This document shows positions 35,424 through 43,887 of a stretch of 64,000 nucleotides of DNA, piece after piece. The DNA is from Nakamurella antarctica (lineage in GTDB: Bacteria > Actinomycetota > Actinomycetes > Mycobacteriales > Nakamurellaceae): NCBI RefSeq assembly GCF_003860405.1, contig NZ_CP034170.1, forward strand, positions 2,914,001-2,978,000. Direction: 5' to 3'. Made by a program: the position numbers and the translations under genes. Positions within the stretch are counted from its first letter, which is position 1. Every line of letters begins with the position of its first letter. The notes below the pieces were generated by a model, which had not been told where the DNA came from, did no database searches, and saw only the letters and a program-made list of their open reading frames with translations.

Positions 35424-36301
35424 CGGCGACAACGCGACCACACCACACCGGGCGCTGCGTGCTCTCGGCGCAGGGCCTCTGGCTCAATTACTTGCCGGCT
35501 AAGTACGCACTGCCGGATGACGATGTCCGCTGGGTGCTCAAGAATGTGAGCGTGCAGGTACGCGAGGGTGAGTTTCTTGCCTTGGTCGGCATTAATGGAT
35601 GTGGAAAAAGTAGCCTCCTGCAGGCGCTCTCCGGTTTGATGAAGGCACATCGCGGCGAGGTGACGTTGGATCTGCCTGACGAACAACCAGCGCGGTTGGC
35701 CGACATGTCCAGGCGCTCCATCGCCCGAAGGATCGCTACCATGCATCAGGTGCTGCCGCCGATGCCCGGGGTCACTGTCACGCAACTAGTGGATCAAGGG
35801 CAATACCCGCATCGGGGTGCCTTGGCCATGCTTGGCCGGCCCAGTGGGGGCGCTACGGCGCAAGCAATTGCGGCGGTCGGCATGACTGCCTTCGCCCATC
35901 GCGCGCTGGATTCCTTATCCGGCGGTGAACGGCAACGGGCCAGGCTGGCGCTAGCGCTGGCACAAAAAGGCCGGGTCCTTCTCCTAGACGAGCCCACGGC
36001 CCACCTAGATATCCGGCATCAACTCGAGATGCTCTCATTGATCAGGGATCTGCAGCGCAGTCATGGACTCACCGTGGTGATGGTGATTCACGATCTTGAT
36101 CAGGCTGCCCGATTTGCGGATCGGATCGTAGCGCTGACCGAAGGGCAAGTCTCCGCCGACGGGCGGCCGGAGGACGTCCTGACCTCACAACTGCTGGCCG
36201 AGGTCTTCGGGGTTCGGGGGCGAGTCGAACGGGACAAGGCCACCGATCGGCTGCATTGCTTTCTCGATGAGCCGGTTTCCCCTGGCGTCGAACGCGATTA
36301 G
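35420..36301 (+). CDS. Metallophore ABC importer ATPase (FepC-like)
   Basis: 293 aa. Walker A GINGCGKSS, signature LSGGERQRARLA, Walker B VLLLDEPTAHLD and H-loop VIHDLDQAARFAD. ATGA overlap with permease 2. It powers the FecBCD-type importer from the cytoplasm. Its last four bases overlap the end of the convergent CydC-like gene of the RiPP cluster, so the two operons meet tail to tail with no room for a terminator; transcripts would overlap. Confidence 0.94.
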   Translation: MTATTRPHHTGRCVLSAQGLWLNYLPAKYALPDDDVRWVLKNVSVQVREGEFLALVGINGCGKSSLLQALSGLMKAHRGEVTLDLPDEQPARLADMSRRSIARRIATMHQVLPPMPGVTVTQLVDQGQYPHRGALAMLGRPSGGATAQAIAAVGMTAFAHRALDSLSGGERQRARLALALAQKGRVLLLDEPTAHLDIRHQLEMLSLIRDLQRSHGLTVVMVIHDLDQAARFADRIVALTEGQVSADGRPEDVLTSQLLAEVFGVRGRVERDKATDRLHCFLDEPVSPGVERD

Positions 36302-38058
36302 CTCGGACTCACCTCATCAGCATTGAGGAGCGAACGCAGTGCCGATTCGCCGTGCATTAACTCATCAAAGCTGCCCTGCTCCAGAACCTTCCCACCGCCA
36401 AGGACGATAACCCTGTCTGCCCTGGCTATGGTGGATCTGCGGTGGGCGATGATCAGGGTGGCTCGGCCACTTTTGCCCACCTGCATGGCCTGGGCTAACT
36501 CCAGCTCACTTGTGGTGTCCAAGTTGGCCACCGCTTCGTCCAGGATGAGCACCGAGGGCTCCACCAATAAGGCGCGGGCAATGGCAACTCTGGCGCGCTG
36601 CCCCCCGGACAGAGTGACGCCACGCTCCCCGACCATCATTTCTAGGCTGTGGTCTCTGGCTGTTACGAAGCCGCCCAACTGGGCGGTCTGGACCACCGCA
36701 AGGACTTGGGCATCCGTTGCCTCAGGTCTCCCAAGACGAACATTGCCCGCGAGCGAGTCGGCGAATAGATCGACATCCTGAGGCACAGCGCTCACCGCGG
36801 CGCGCAGATCGTTGTCGGCAAGGTACCGAATATCGGTTCCGTTGAGGAGGATCTGCCCATTGTCCGGGTCCCAGAACCGCTGCAATAAACTCATTGCGGT
36901 GCTTTTCCCTGCGCCAGAATGGCCAACCAGTGCCACCACCTCACCTTGGTGCACGCTGAAGCTCACTCCGGTCAACACCGGGTCTGCCTGCCGATAGCCA
37001 AACTCGACACCGACAAACTCCACCATTGGCACCGCGCCCGCAAACTTGCCCAATGGCTGCGGCTTGGGGTCTTGCGGCGCCGAGTCCGGGGCGTCCATCA
37101 GCGCAAAAATTCGGGTCGCCGACGCGCGCAGCACTCCCATATCCCGCAGTGTCACCGCCACCCCAGCGGCCGGCGCCAGCACGGCGCCCACCAAGGCCAG
37201 TACGACAGGGGCTGCTGCGGCGTCCACCCGCCCGTCTCGTACTCCGAGCATCAAAACCAACAACGACAACACCGCAGCCCCAGAAACCAAGAGCTCGGTC
37301 AACGATCCTTCAGCAGCGCTCCGGCGAACTCCCGACATCCCTACCGCATTCAGATCGCGAGTCTGGGCGAATAGCGCCTTTCGGCGCCTCGGCAACGCTC
37401 CGGCCGCGGCTAATTCTGGTAATCCTTGGATCGTGTCGACGATTTCTGAGGTCAGTGCCGCGGAACCGGCCCGCAACGCATGACCCTGACGGTCTGCTAT
37501 CCGGCGCAACCACCAAGGGACGCTCATCAGGGCCAAGGCAGCCGGAATTGCAACCCACAGCACTTCAGGGTCAATCAACGCTACCCCGGTGAGACCGCCG
37601 GTGACAATCACGCCCGCAACAAAGATCTGCGCAAAAACGTGGGCGTAAATCCACTCCAAACTTTCAATATCTTGGACGGCGGTGCTAGATAGGTCGCCGC
37701 TTCTCCGGCTGGCCGTCCGGCTGGGAAGGGTTTGGCGAAGCCGATCAAAGAGCCGCACTCGGAGCGAGGCCAGCACGACATAGGCCAAGTCGTGGGCGAC
37801 ATACATCTCCCAGTAGGTGCACCCGGCGACCACCAGCACGCAGAACCCGATCACCCACACCAGCAGCAACGCGTGCCCGGAGAAGACTTCGAAGTTCGGC
37901 ACACTGACGGCCTGGCCGGCGAGCCAGGCACCGCTTACCGCTGCAACCACCGTGCCTACTTGGGCCAGCAGGTTGGCCACCAAAGCTCCGACGAACTTGC
38001 CTCGATACTCACTGACCGCTGGCCACAGCCGCCGCACCGCTTGCCAGTCCCCGGCCAT
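36298..38058 (-). CDS. CydC-like ABC transporter of the RiPP cluster
   Basis: 586 aa. Six-helix ABC membrane domain (about 1–320) and ATPase with Walker A GHSGAGKST, signature LSGGQRARVA, Walker B VLILDEA and H-loop IAHRRS. Best resembles the CydC half of CydDC-type exporters. No cytochrome bd genes are nearby; instead it is the last gene of the peptide-modification operon, overlapping the CydD-like gene (TGATG). I infer export of the finished peptide. Import, as done by mycobacterial IrtAB, is an alternative. Confidence 0.85.
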   Translation of the reverse strand: MAGDWQAVRRLWPAVSEYRGKFVGALVANLLAQVGTVVAAVSGAWLAGQAVSVPNFEVFSGHALLLVWVIGFCVLVVAGCTYWEMYVAHDLAYVVLASLRVRLFDRLRQTLPSRTASRRSGDLSSTAVQDIESLEWIYAHVFAQIFVAGVIVTGGLTGVALIDPEVLWVAIPAALALMSVPWWLRRIADRQGHALRAGSAALTSEIVDTIQGLPELAAAGALPRRRKALFAQTRDLNAVGMSGVRRSAAEGSLTELLVSGAAVLSLLVLMLGVRDGRVDAAAAPVVLALVGAVLAPAAGVAVTLRDMGVLRASATRIFALMDAPDSAPQDPKPQPLGKFAGAVPMVEFVGVEFGYRQADPVLTGVSFSVHQGEVVALVGHSGAGKSTAMSLLQRFWDPDNGQILLNGTDIRYLADNDLRAAVSAVPQDVDLFADSLAGNVRLGRPEATDAQVLAVVQTAQLGGFVTARDHSLEMMVGERGVTLSGGQRARVAIARALLVEPSVLILDEAVANLDTTSELELAQAMQVGKSGRATLIIAHRRSTIARADRVIVLGGGKVLEQGSFDELMHGESALRSLLNADEVSPS

Positions 38059-39788
38059 CAGACCCGCACTTCCTGAGAGTTCAGCAAATCTACAAGAGGG
38101 CCAGGCCGTCCGCGGAGATCCACCGCAGCGCCCTGTTGCACGATGCAGCCATCGTCAAGCACCACGATGTCGTCGGCCTCTGCGATAGTGCTGAGTCGGT
38201 GCGCGATCATCAAGCAGGTTCGGCCTTCCCGAACACCTTTGAGCGCTTGGACGATTTCGAATTCGCCAGCGGTATCAACATGCGATGTCGCCTCGTCCAG
38301 AATCAGCACCGGTGCATTCCGAAGTATCGCCCGGGCTAGTGCCAAACGCTGGCGCTGCCCACCGGACAGCGACTTGCCACCCTCGTCCAAAACCGTTTCA
38401 TACCCTTGTGGTAACTCACGAATAAACTCATCGGCTTGCGCCATCCGGCATGCATGTTCAACCTGCTGCTCGGAAGCATCCACCGCGCCGAGACGCAGAT
38501 TCTCTCGGACAGAAATGTTGAATAGGTAAGTGTGTTGATTCACCACGGCCAGACTCGCCCGCAGTTCCTCGATTCGAAGTTCTCGGATGTCCATTCCGTC
38601 AAACAGGATTGAGCCGACGTCCGGGTCATGTGTGCGACCGAGCAACGACACGAGGGTCGATTTACCTGCGCCGGAGCGCCCGACGATCGCGGTGGTTCGC
38701 CCGGCTCTGATGGTGAGGTCCAGCCGCTGCAATGCTGGGGTTCGCGCTCCCGGATAGCTGAACTGGACGTCTTCAAAGGTGATGGTCGGCGGGGTTCCCG
38801 CCTTCCACGGAGCCAGACTGGTCCCAGAGTCAGCCACGGTCGGCTTCGCACTGAGTAACGCGGTAATCCCGTCTACCGCAGTGATTCCGAGATACCCTGC
38901 GTGCCACGCTTTCCCAAGATCTCGCACCGGCCTGAAGCACTCGAAAGCGATCAGCAGAACCAGGAACATCAATGACGCCCCACCTTCGCCCCTGCCTACC
39001 GCAACTGCGGCCAGCACTACGGCCGCCGAAGTGCCCGTCTGCACTAGCAGCGCCGTCATTCCGCTCTCTGTGAGCGAAAGTTTCAACTCTGCCATGGTGT
39101 CTTGGTACAGCGTGTGCGAGCGTTCTTCGAGTGTGTCCCTGCGTCTTTCGGCGGCACCGAACGACCTCAGTGTCGTAATCCCTTGCATTGCCTCCAGGTA
39201 GTCGGCTGAGAGATCGGTGTAGGCCTGCCAGCGTTGTTTGCCCGTGGCCATCAATTTCAGATCCTGCAATCTGGGCACCGTCAACACCAGGACAATGCAG
39301 ATCAACAGCACCCAGGCGATAGTGGTGTTCAGGGTGAACATCCAGGCGACCAACGCGGTCGGGACCAGCACGGTGACAACAACCTGTGGCAGGTAGCGGC
39401 TGTAATAAGGATCAAGTCCGTCGACCCCGTCAGTCAATGTTGCCTGCGCAGCTCCGGCTCTGGCGTGGCTCAGGTAGGCCGGGCCAAGGTCGGCCAGGGC
39501 GGCCACGAGTCGATCCCGTAAGCGGGCCCGGATTAAACCGCCGGCCCACGTTGTCACGACCTCGCGGACCCAGATCACGCCGGTTCGAAGGACGATGAAA
39601 ATCAGGGCGAACGACAGGTAGCGGATCGCGCCGTCTGCGCTGCCCTCGAAGAGCTCGGTGAGCGCTTGTGCGACCAAAAGCGCTTGAGCGATATAGGTGC
39701 CGGACACGATCAAACCCATCAAGACACAAACGGTCATCGGCCACCACACCCGCCCGGCTAGTTCGAGAAGGCGTCGGTGAATCATCAT
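38058..39788 (-). CDS. CydD-like ABC transporter of the RiPP cluster
   Basis: 576 aa. Membrane domain with the CydD-type segment GVDGLDPYYSRYLPQVVVTVLVPTA split over about residues 119–145, then an ATPase: Walker A GRSGAGKST, signature LSGGQRQRLA, Walker B VLILDEATSHVD and H-loop IAHRLS. Both ATP sites of the pair look catalytically competent, unlike the asymmetric exporter at 15.4–19.1 kb. It starts eight bases after the YcaO stop. Confidence 0.86.
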   Translation of the reverse strand: MMIHRRLLELAGRVWWPMTVCVLMGLIVSGTYIAQALLVAQALTELFEGSADGAIRYLSFALIFIVLRTGVIWVREVVTTWAGGLIRARLRDRLVAALADLGPAYLSHARAGAAQATLTDGVDGLDPYYSRYLPQVVVTVLVPTALVAWMFTLNTTIAWVLLICIVLVLTVPRLQDLKLMATGKQRWQAYTDLSADYLEAMQGITTLRSFGAAERRRDTLEERSHTLYQDTMAELKLSLTESGMTALLVQTGTSAAVVLAAVAVGRGEGGASLMFLVLLIAFECFRPVRDLGKAWHAGYLGITAVDGITALLSAKPTVADSGTSLAPWKAGTPPTITFEDVQFSYPGARTPALQRLDLTIRAGRTTAIVGRSGAGKSTLVSLLGRTHDPDVGSILFDGMDIRELRIEELRASLAVVNQHTYLFNISVRENLRLGAVDASEQQVEHACRMAQADEFIRELPQGYETVLDEGGKSLSGGQRQRLALARAILRNAPVLILDEATSHVDTAGEFEIVQALKGVREGRTCLMIAHRLSTIAEADDIVVLDDGCIVQQGAAVDLRGRPGPLVDLLNSQEVRV

Positions 39789-39798
39789 GGTGAGATCC

Positions 39799-41196
39799 TC
39801 AATTGTGCGGCGGTGGAGTCAATGTGACATTGGCCAGCTTGGGTCTAAATCCAGAGCGGCCGTGCGACAGCGCTATCTCCGTCAATCGTTGTGTTCCGAG
39901 GTACGGATAGGCAGCTGGCGCGTTGGGCAGGAGGCCGGGAACAATCACCCGCGCCACAGCTAGCGGGGTCTGAGCCACATCCGCCGTGGTGAGATCGATC
40001 GTCACCGGATGAAAGTTGTCGCGGTGGAGCGCTTCCTGAAATTCCTGGGTGTCGCCCGGGGGGAGGCTAGCGATATCGACCGGACGCCGACCGTCACCCC
40101 TGAACCTTTCCAACATCGGGTGTAACCGGTCATCTAGCCACAGCTGCGTTTGGGCCGCGAGATCTTTGATATTGCAGAAGTTCTCGCCGACATCGTCGAG
40201 ATAGCGTCGGTCAGCCCGATAGGGCAAGTACGACTTCGGCGAGAATGCTCCAGCGGCGACGGCCTGGAAGCTGGCGCCATCGGCTGCTGTCAGCCCCGAG
40301 GTAGCGATCCACACCTGCAACGCCTCCTGGATAGCCTTCCGGCCTGCATGCTGCGGATCAGGGTGGCTGGAGAATCCGGCGGCCGGGATCTTGGCGTCGT
40401 TGTCAAAAATCAAAGCGCCCAGCACGGGCAGTCCGAACTCCGACGGGAGGCTCACCAGCGTTACCTGGAATGGACAGCCGGCCCAATCGTCGCGGAAACC
40501 TTCAATGCTGAACGGGTCCACCGATATTGCCGGTAACCCAAGCAGCCACCAGGCGACTACGGCGTCACGTTCGATGCATTCGGCGAGCGCCCGCTCCGCA
40601 GCATCTGCCAGTCCCGCGCCGGTGGCGATCCCCGCGTAATTCAAATGGTTGGTGCGCGGCTCATTTCGGCGAGAACCCTGGTGCCAGTTCAGGTACACCC
40701 ACGAACCGGGGACCAGAACCGGCTCCCGCTCGGGGCTGAACCCGCGCGCCCAGAGCACCTCCATAGTGTCGGTGAATCGCTGGTAGGCAAACCCTGGCTG
40801 TTGATGTTGTTCCACCGAGAAGCTGGCTAGCTGTCCGGCACCCACCACGTGATGTCCAGCGGCCCGCAATGCGGCAGCGGTCCCCCGCTCCAGATCAAGC
40901 GGAATGTTGTTGCCGCAGTATCTTTCGACACCTTCACCCAACGCTGCCATCCATGCGGCGCGACGATCACCGAAGGAAGTCCCAGCAGAAATCCGGTCTG
41001 CTAACCAGACGGCAAACTGGCGGGTATCAGAAACAGATGCGACACAACTGACGAAGTTTCGGGGTAGCCCCGTCATCGCAGGGAAATCACTGATCCGTTT
41101 TACGACCCCGCAGATCGGATCGACCAAATCTTCCACTGGGCGCAACTTTTGGCTGGCCGGCCGATCGATGGCGCCGATACCTGCGTGCATAGTCAT
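39799..41196 (-). CDS. YcaO-domain cyclodehydratase (TOMM, SagD-like)
   Basis: 465 aa. YcaO ATP-binding residues are recognisable: GEGVERY with Glu88 and Glu91, Asn186 in NYAGIATGAG, LAECIERD (205–211) and the later AIQEALQVWI. The protein ends TPPPHN; a Pro-rich C-terminus is typical of azoline-forming YcaO enzymes, where it contacts the partner protein. It would phosphorylate backbone amides of a precursor peptide and convert Ser, Thr or Cys to oxazoline or thiazoline. No TfuA partner, which would suggest thioamidation, is present. No FMN dehydrogenase is seen, so rings may stay as azolines. Overlaps the hydrolase gene (ATGA). Confidence 0.92.
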   Translation of the reverse strand: MTMHAGIGAIDRPASQKLRPVEDLVDPICGVVKRISDFPAMTGLPRNFVSCVASVSDTRQFAVWLADRISAGTSFGDRRAAWMAALGEGVERYCGNNIPLDLERGTAAALRAAGHHVVGAGQLASFSVEQHQQPGFAYQRFTDTMEVLWARGFSPEREPVLVPGSWVYLNWHQGSRRNEPRTNHLNYAGIATGAGLADAAERALAECIERDAVVAWWLLGLPAISVDPFSIEGFRDDWAGCPFQVTLVSLPSEFGLPVLGALIFDNDAKIPAAGFSSHPDPQHAGRKAIQEALQVWIATSGLTAADGASFQAVAAGAFSPKSYLPYRADRRYLDDVGENFCNIKDLAAQTQLWLDDRLHPMLERFRGDGRRPVDIASLPPGDTQEFQEALHRDNFHPVTIDLTTADVAQTPLAVARVIVPGLLPNAPAAYPYLGTQRLTEIALSHGRSGFRPKLANVTLTPPPHN

Positions 41197-42746
41197 TTCA
41201 GTAGTTCGCCTATCAGCTCGTCAACGGTCAGGTCCGAGGCTGTGCCAGTAGCTATGCAGACACGAATGTGAGCCGGCGCTTCTACCGATCTGGTTAACGG
41301 GTGCAGTTCGCTGACGCGAAGCGCATCCTCGCCCCGCTGCCCGTCTCGCGGATACAGCGGAAATTGGTGCCCACTCACCTGGACGGCGAGGTGGCTACCG
41401 AATCTGACGCGTTGGCTCACCCTGGGAATCGATATCCGCAGATTCGTTCGGTCAGCGGTGCGGATGATGCCGTGCCCCAACTGCACCGATTTGCCGTTGC
41501 TGCGGCATTCGATGACTCGAATCGCCCAATCCAACTGGACGCCGTCGGGTAGTGCCGCGTGGACTTGTCCCAGTTCGACAGTGAGCGTTCCGATCAAGTC
41601 CAGATCCTCCAAAAATGGGTCTGTTGTCAGCAGCGCGCAATCCGAACGCGCCATGAGGTCGCCAACCTCAGCCGGTCCCATTGCGCTGGGATGGGGGTCG
41701 GAGGGATCGGCAACGAAATCCGAACGATGCACCGAAAGCTCCAGGTGGGTTTGCCCTTGCTCTGTCGGCGGAACAGAACGCCATTGTTGGCAGGATTCCA
41801 CGGCCGATAACCCCACCCTGCCCGCAGGAGCTTCGCCATCGAGAACTCGCATCACCCATCCGAGAAGCGCTGCCACTGCGGGAATCTGATGCGCCCGCTG
41901 CCGAGGCCGGGCCCCATTGCGATCGCGGTGTTTCAGGCCGAGATCATGTTGCCAGGTGTTGATCAACAACCGCGCCGACTCATTCGGCCATTGCCGCCAC
42001 AGTTCCACCGCATCATCGCAATAGACATCGTAAAGTCCCGCCAGCACGATCAACGGTGGCACTGAGACCCTGGTATTCACCCGGCCCGACGACGTCATTC
42101 CAGGTGCTGTCCACCCGTCGCGACTCGTCTCCCAAGCGTCCGCGAAGCCGGGTAGGTCTACGCCCAGGCTCTCAGGGAGCTCCGCTACCGGCAGATGACG
42201 CAGCACATCCGGTCGGTGGCGGAGCAAGGCATCTAGTATCGGGCCACGGGTGGTCGACTGATCCCCTTGACTGCTCCACCACCAAGCATGCGCGAAAAGC
42301 CTTGGCACGCCGGAAGGCTCGCGAATTGTGTGCGCTAGCGAAAGCGCCGGAACTGTCACCACGACACCCCATAGATGGTCGCCAGCCAACCGGGCCAGTT
42401 CCACAGCGCAATGGGCACCATAAGAGCTGCCGTAGGCAATGACGCGTCCATCACTCCAAGGCTGCTGCTTGATCCACGCCAAGGTATCGCAACCATCGAG
42501 CCCCTCGTTAACATAGGGCTGCCAACGCCCGCCGGACTCATATCGGCCGCGAACATCTTGAATCACCGACCCCACACCCTTCGCGGCCCAGGAAAACGCC
42601 TCGGCCATGTGCGAACTGGTGGAGTAAGGCGTCCGGACCAACAGCACCGGATGCGGTCCGGCGCCGGCCGGCAGCACCACCTGGGTGTGCAACTGCGTGG
42701 AAATTCGGAAATCGCCCATCAGGCGAATGGCAGCGGGGGCCGTCAT
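41193..42746 (-). CDS. CocE/NonD-type hydrolase (S15 peptidase-like) in RiPP cluster
   Basis: 517 aa. X-Pro dipeptidyl-peptidase (S15)/CocE fold: RTPYS, QDVRGRYESGG, QPWSDGRVIAYGSSYGA with nucleophile Ser108, candidate Asp in GLYDVYCDD, His in TWQHDLG, and a C-terminal jelly-roll domain. No signal peptide, so it acts in the cytoplasm. The gene lies inside the modification operon with ATGA overlap to YcaO and two bases from the E1-like gene. I infer that it trims or releases the precursor; the precursor has a His-Pro step at residues 25–26. Esterase or amidase action is an alternative. Confidence 0.85.
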   Translation of the reverse strand: MTAPAAIRLMGDFRISTQLHTQVVLPAGAGPHPVLLVRTPYSTSSHMAEAFSWAAKGVGSVIQDVRGRYESGGRWQPYVNEGLDGCDTLAWIKQQPWSDGRVIAYGSSYGAHCAVELARLAGDHLWGVVVTVPALSLAHTIREPSGVPRLFAHAWWWSSQGDQSTTRGPILDALLRHRPDVLRHLPVAELPESLGVDLPGFADAWETSRDGWTAPGMTSSGRVNTRVSVPPLIVLAGLYDVYCDDAVELWRQWPNESARLLINTWQHDLGLKHRDRNGARPRQRAHQIPAVAALLGWVMRVLDGEAPAGRVGLSAVESCQQWRSVPPTEQGQTHLELSVHRSDFVADPSDPHPSAMGPAEVGDLMARSDCALLTTDPFLEDLDLIGTLTVELGQVHAALPDGVQLDWAIRVIECRSNGKSVQLGHGIIRTADRTNLRISIPRVSQRVRFGSHLAVQVSGHQFPLYPRDGQRGEDALRVSELHPLTRSVEAPAHIRVCIATGTASDLTVDELIGELLK

Positions 42747-42748
42747 TG

Positions 42749-43585
42749 TTAACGATCCCGACGTTGGGCGGGTGGGATCACCAGAATCGGGTGATCCTGG
42801 CTAATGAGTTCGCGCAGATCCACGACTCGCAACCGTTGCGACGCTTCCACTGTTTCTCCTGGTCTGGAAGTCGCCCAGTCCCGAAGGTCGTTGAACAGCA
42901 GATCGGCCACCAGGCCGCCCGCAGCGGCCGACATCAAGTAAGGCTCACTGATGCCGTCGCCGTGCCACAGGGATAGCTGCGCATCTGGGTGAGCCGAAGC
43001 CGCCAGCCTGCGCGATCGAACCGCCCGATGATCAACTGCGAGCGGACCAAAAGCCAGAGGTTCGAGATAGGCAAGCGCTCCCTCCACAGAGACCCGGAGC
43101 CACGCAATGCCAGCCCCGATCAGGAGATGCTCCTGGTCGAGCCAGAGCTGAGGAGCAACGTCGTCAGAGCACCAACACAGAGCGGACACATCGAGGGCTT
43201 GGGCTTCTTTTGGGTCTACCACCCGGACAAGTTCGCAGCCTGCACGTTTCAGCAGAGCAGCCAGGCCGTCGGCGATCTGACCCGATCCGCCCAGCCCAAT
43301 CCGACGGCGTTGAGCAGACCAACTCGTACCGGATTTGTAACCGGCGAAACCGCGTTGCGCCATGGCTTGCCCGAAGGCAGGCATGCGCAATAACTTCTCA
43401 AGTACAACTGTGTCGCTGCCAGCCGCTGATGTCGAGTGATAGTCCTGGGTATTCAATCCCAGCGTGCCAAGATTCACTGCGATCAGCTCACCATGGGGCA
43501 ATCGAATGGTCGGCTGTCCACCGGTCAGAAAGAGCGCGTGCCCGGGGGTCAGCAGCAGCTGCGGCTCACTCGACTCGTACTTCAT
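42749..43585 (-). CDS. E1-like TOMM partner (Ocin-ThiF-like, leader-binding)
   Basis: 278 aa from ATG 43585, chosen for AGGAAG five to six bases upstream. Residues 10–75 have a winged-helix-like, precursor-recognition character (GELIAVNLGTL); a Rossmann-type segment IGLGGSGQIADGLAALL follows at 96–112, and the rest is a degenerate ThiF/E1 fold. No CxxC zinc site and no complete ATP-binding E1 motif is visible, as in TOMM partner proteins that only bind the leader and activate YcaO. Between the precursor and the hydrolase gene. I am confident of the role class, less of the exact family. Confidence 0.75.
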   Translation of the reverse strand: MKYESSEPQLLLTPGHALFLTGGQPTIRLPHGELIAVNLGTLGLNTQDYHSTSAAGSDTVVLEKLLRMPAFGQAMAQRGFAGYKSGTSWSAQRRRIGLGGSGQIADGLAALLKRAGCELVRVVDPKEAQALDVSALCWCSDDVAPQLWLDQEHLLIGAGIAWLRVSVEGALAYLEPLAFGPLAVDHRAVRSRRLAASAHPDAQLSLWHGDGISEPYLMSAAAGGLVADLLFNDLRDWATSRPGETVEASQRLRVVDLRELISQDHPILVIPPAQRRDR

Positions 43586-43655
43586 GGCAACTTCCTGATT
43601 GCGTGCGTAAAGGGACAAATTTTCTCAATCTGGTTTAGGACTGCACCTGCGCGCC

Positions 43656-43702
43656 GATGACGGGCGATCCCGGAAGTGATCCGGCCGAGATCGCCCGTCA
43701 TC
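43656..43702 (-). terminator. Hairpin between precursor gene and modification genes
   Basis: GATGACGGGCGATC and GATCGCCCGTCATC form a perfect 14-bp stem. The 19-base loop holds a nested stem CCGGA/TCCGG. On the minus strand it starts 28 bases after the precursor stop and precedes the E1-like gene. No T-run follows, so partial termination or mRNA stabilisation is more likely than complete termination. Such hairpins let a precursor be made in excess over its enzymes. Confidence 0.75.
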
Positions 43703-43729
43703 CACTTTCGCCGCAGCAACCACCGCGGC

Positions 43730-43858
43730 CTACTCGCCCTCCTCGGCGAACAGATCTTCCACTAACGCATTTGAACAAGTCGGGTGCGCCGTGGAAGTCG
43801 CATTGAAGTCCATCGCGTCCATCGACTCGAAAACTCCTCTGATGTCAAGCTTCTCCAT
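43730..43858 (-). CDS. RiPP (TOMM) precursor peptide, 42 aa
   Basis: A 42-codon gene with ATG at 43858 and TAG at 43730–43732. Residues 1–19 (MEKLDIRGVFESMDAMDFN) form an acidic, probably helical leader. Residues 20–30 (ATSTAHPTCSN) concentrate the heterocyclisable residues Thr21, Ser22, Thr23, Thr27, Cys28 and Ser29 together with His25. Residues 31–42 (ALVEDLFAEEGE) are again acidic. It is first in the operon with E1-like, S15-like and YcaO proteins and has an exceptionally strong ribosome binding site. I do not recognise a described precursor family. Which segment is the core is inference; a C-terminal follower, as in bottromycin, is possible. Confidence 0.85.
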   Translation of the reverse strand: MEKLDIRGVFESMDAMDFNATSTAHPTCSNALVEDLFAEEGE

Positions 43859-43862
43859 ATCA

Positions 43863-43873
43863 ATCACCTCCTT
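43863..43873 (-). promoter_or_regulatory. Near-perfect ribosome binding site of the precursor
   Basis: AAGGAGGTGAT complements eleven consecutive bases of the usual 16S rRNA 3' end. The GGAGG core is eight bases from the ATG. It is the strongest ribosome binding site I saw in the window and fixes the start of the precursor gene. Confidence 0.92.
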
Positions 43874-43887
43874 CCGCTCTTGGTTTA

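Noticed and set aside
36298-39788. True cytochrome bd maturation factors CydDC
   Set aside because: No cydAB genes nearby and the pair is the tail of a YcaO operon; kept as CydDC-like by sequence only.
39799-43858. Thiopeptide or thioamide cluster
   Set aside because: No lantibiotic-type dehydratase or pyridine synthase (thiopeptide) and no TfuA protein (thioamide) is present; a linear azoline peptide fits better.
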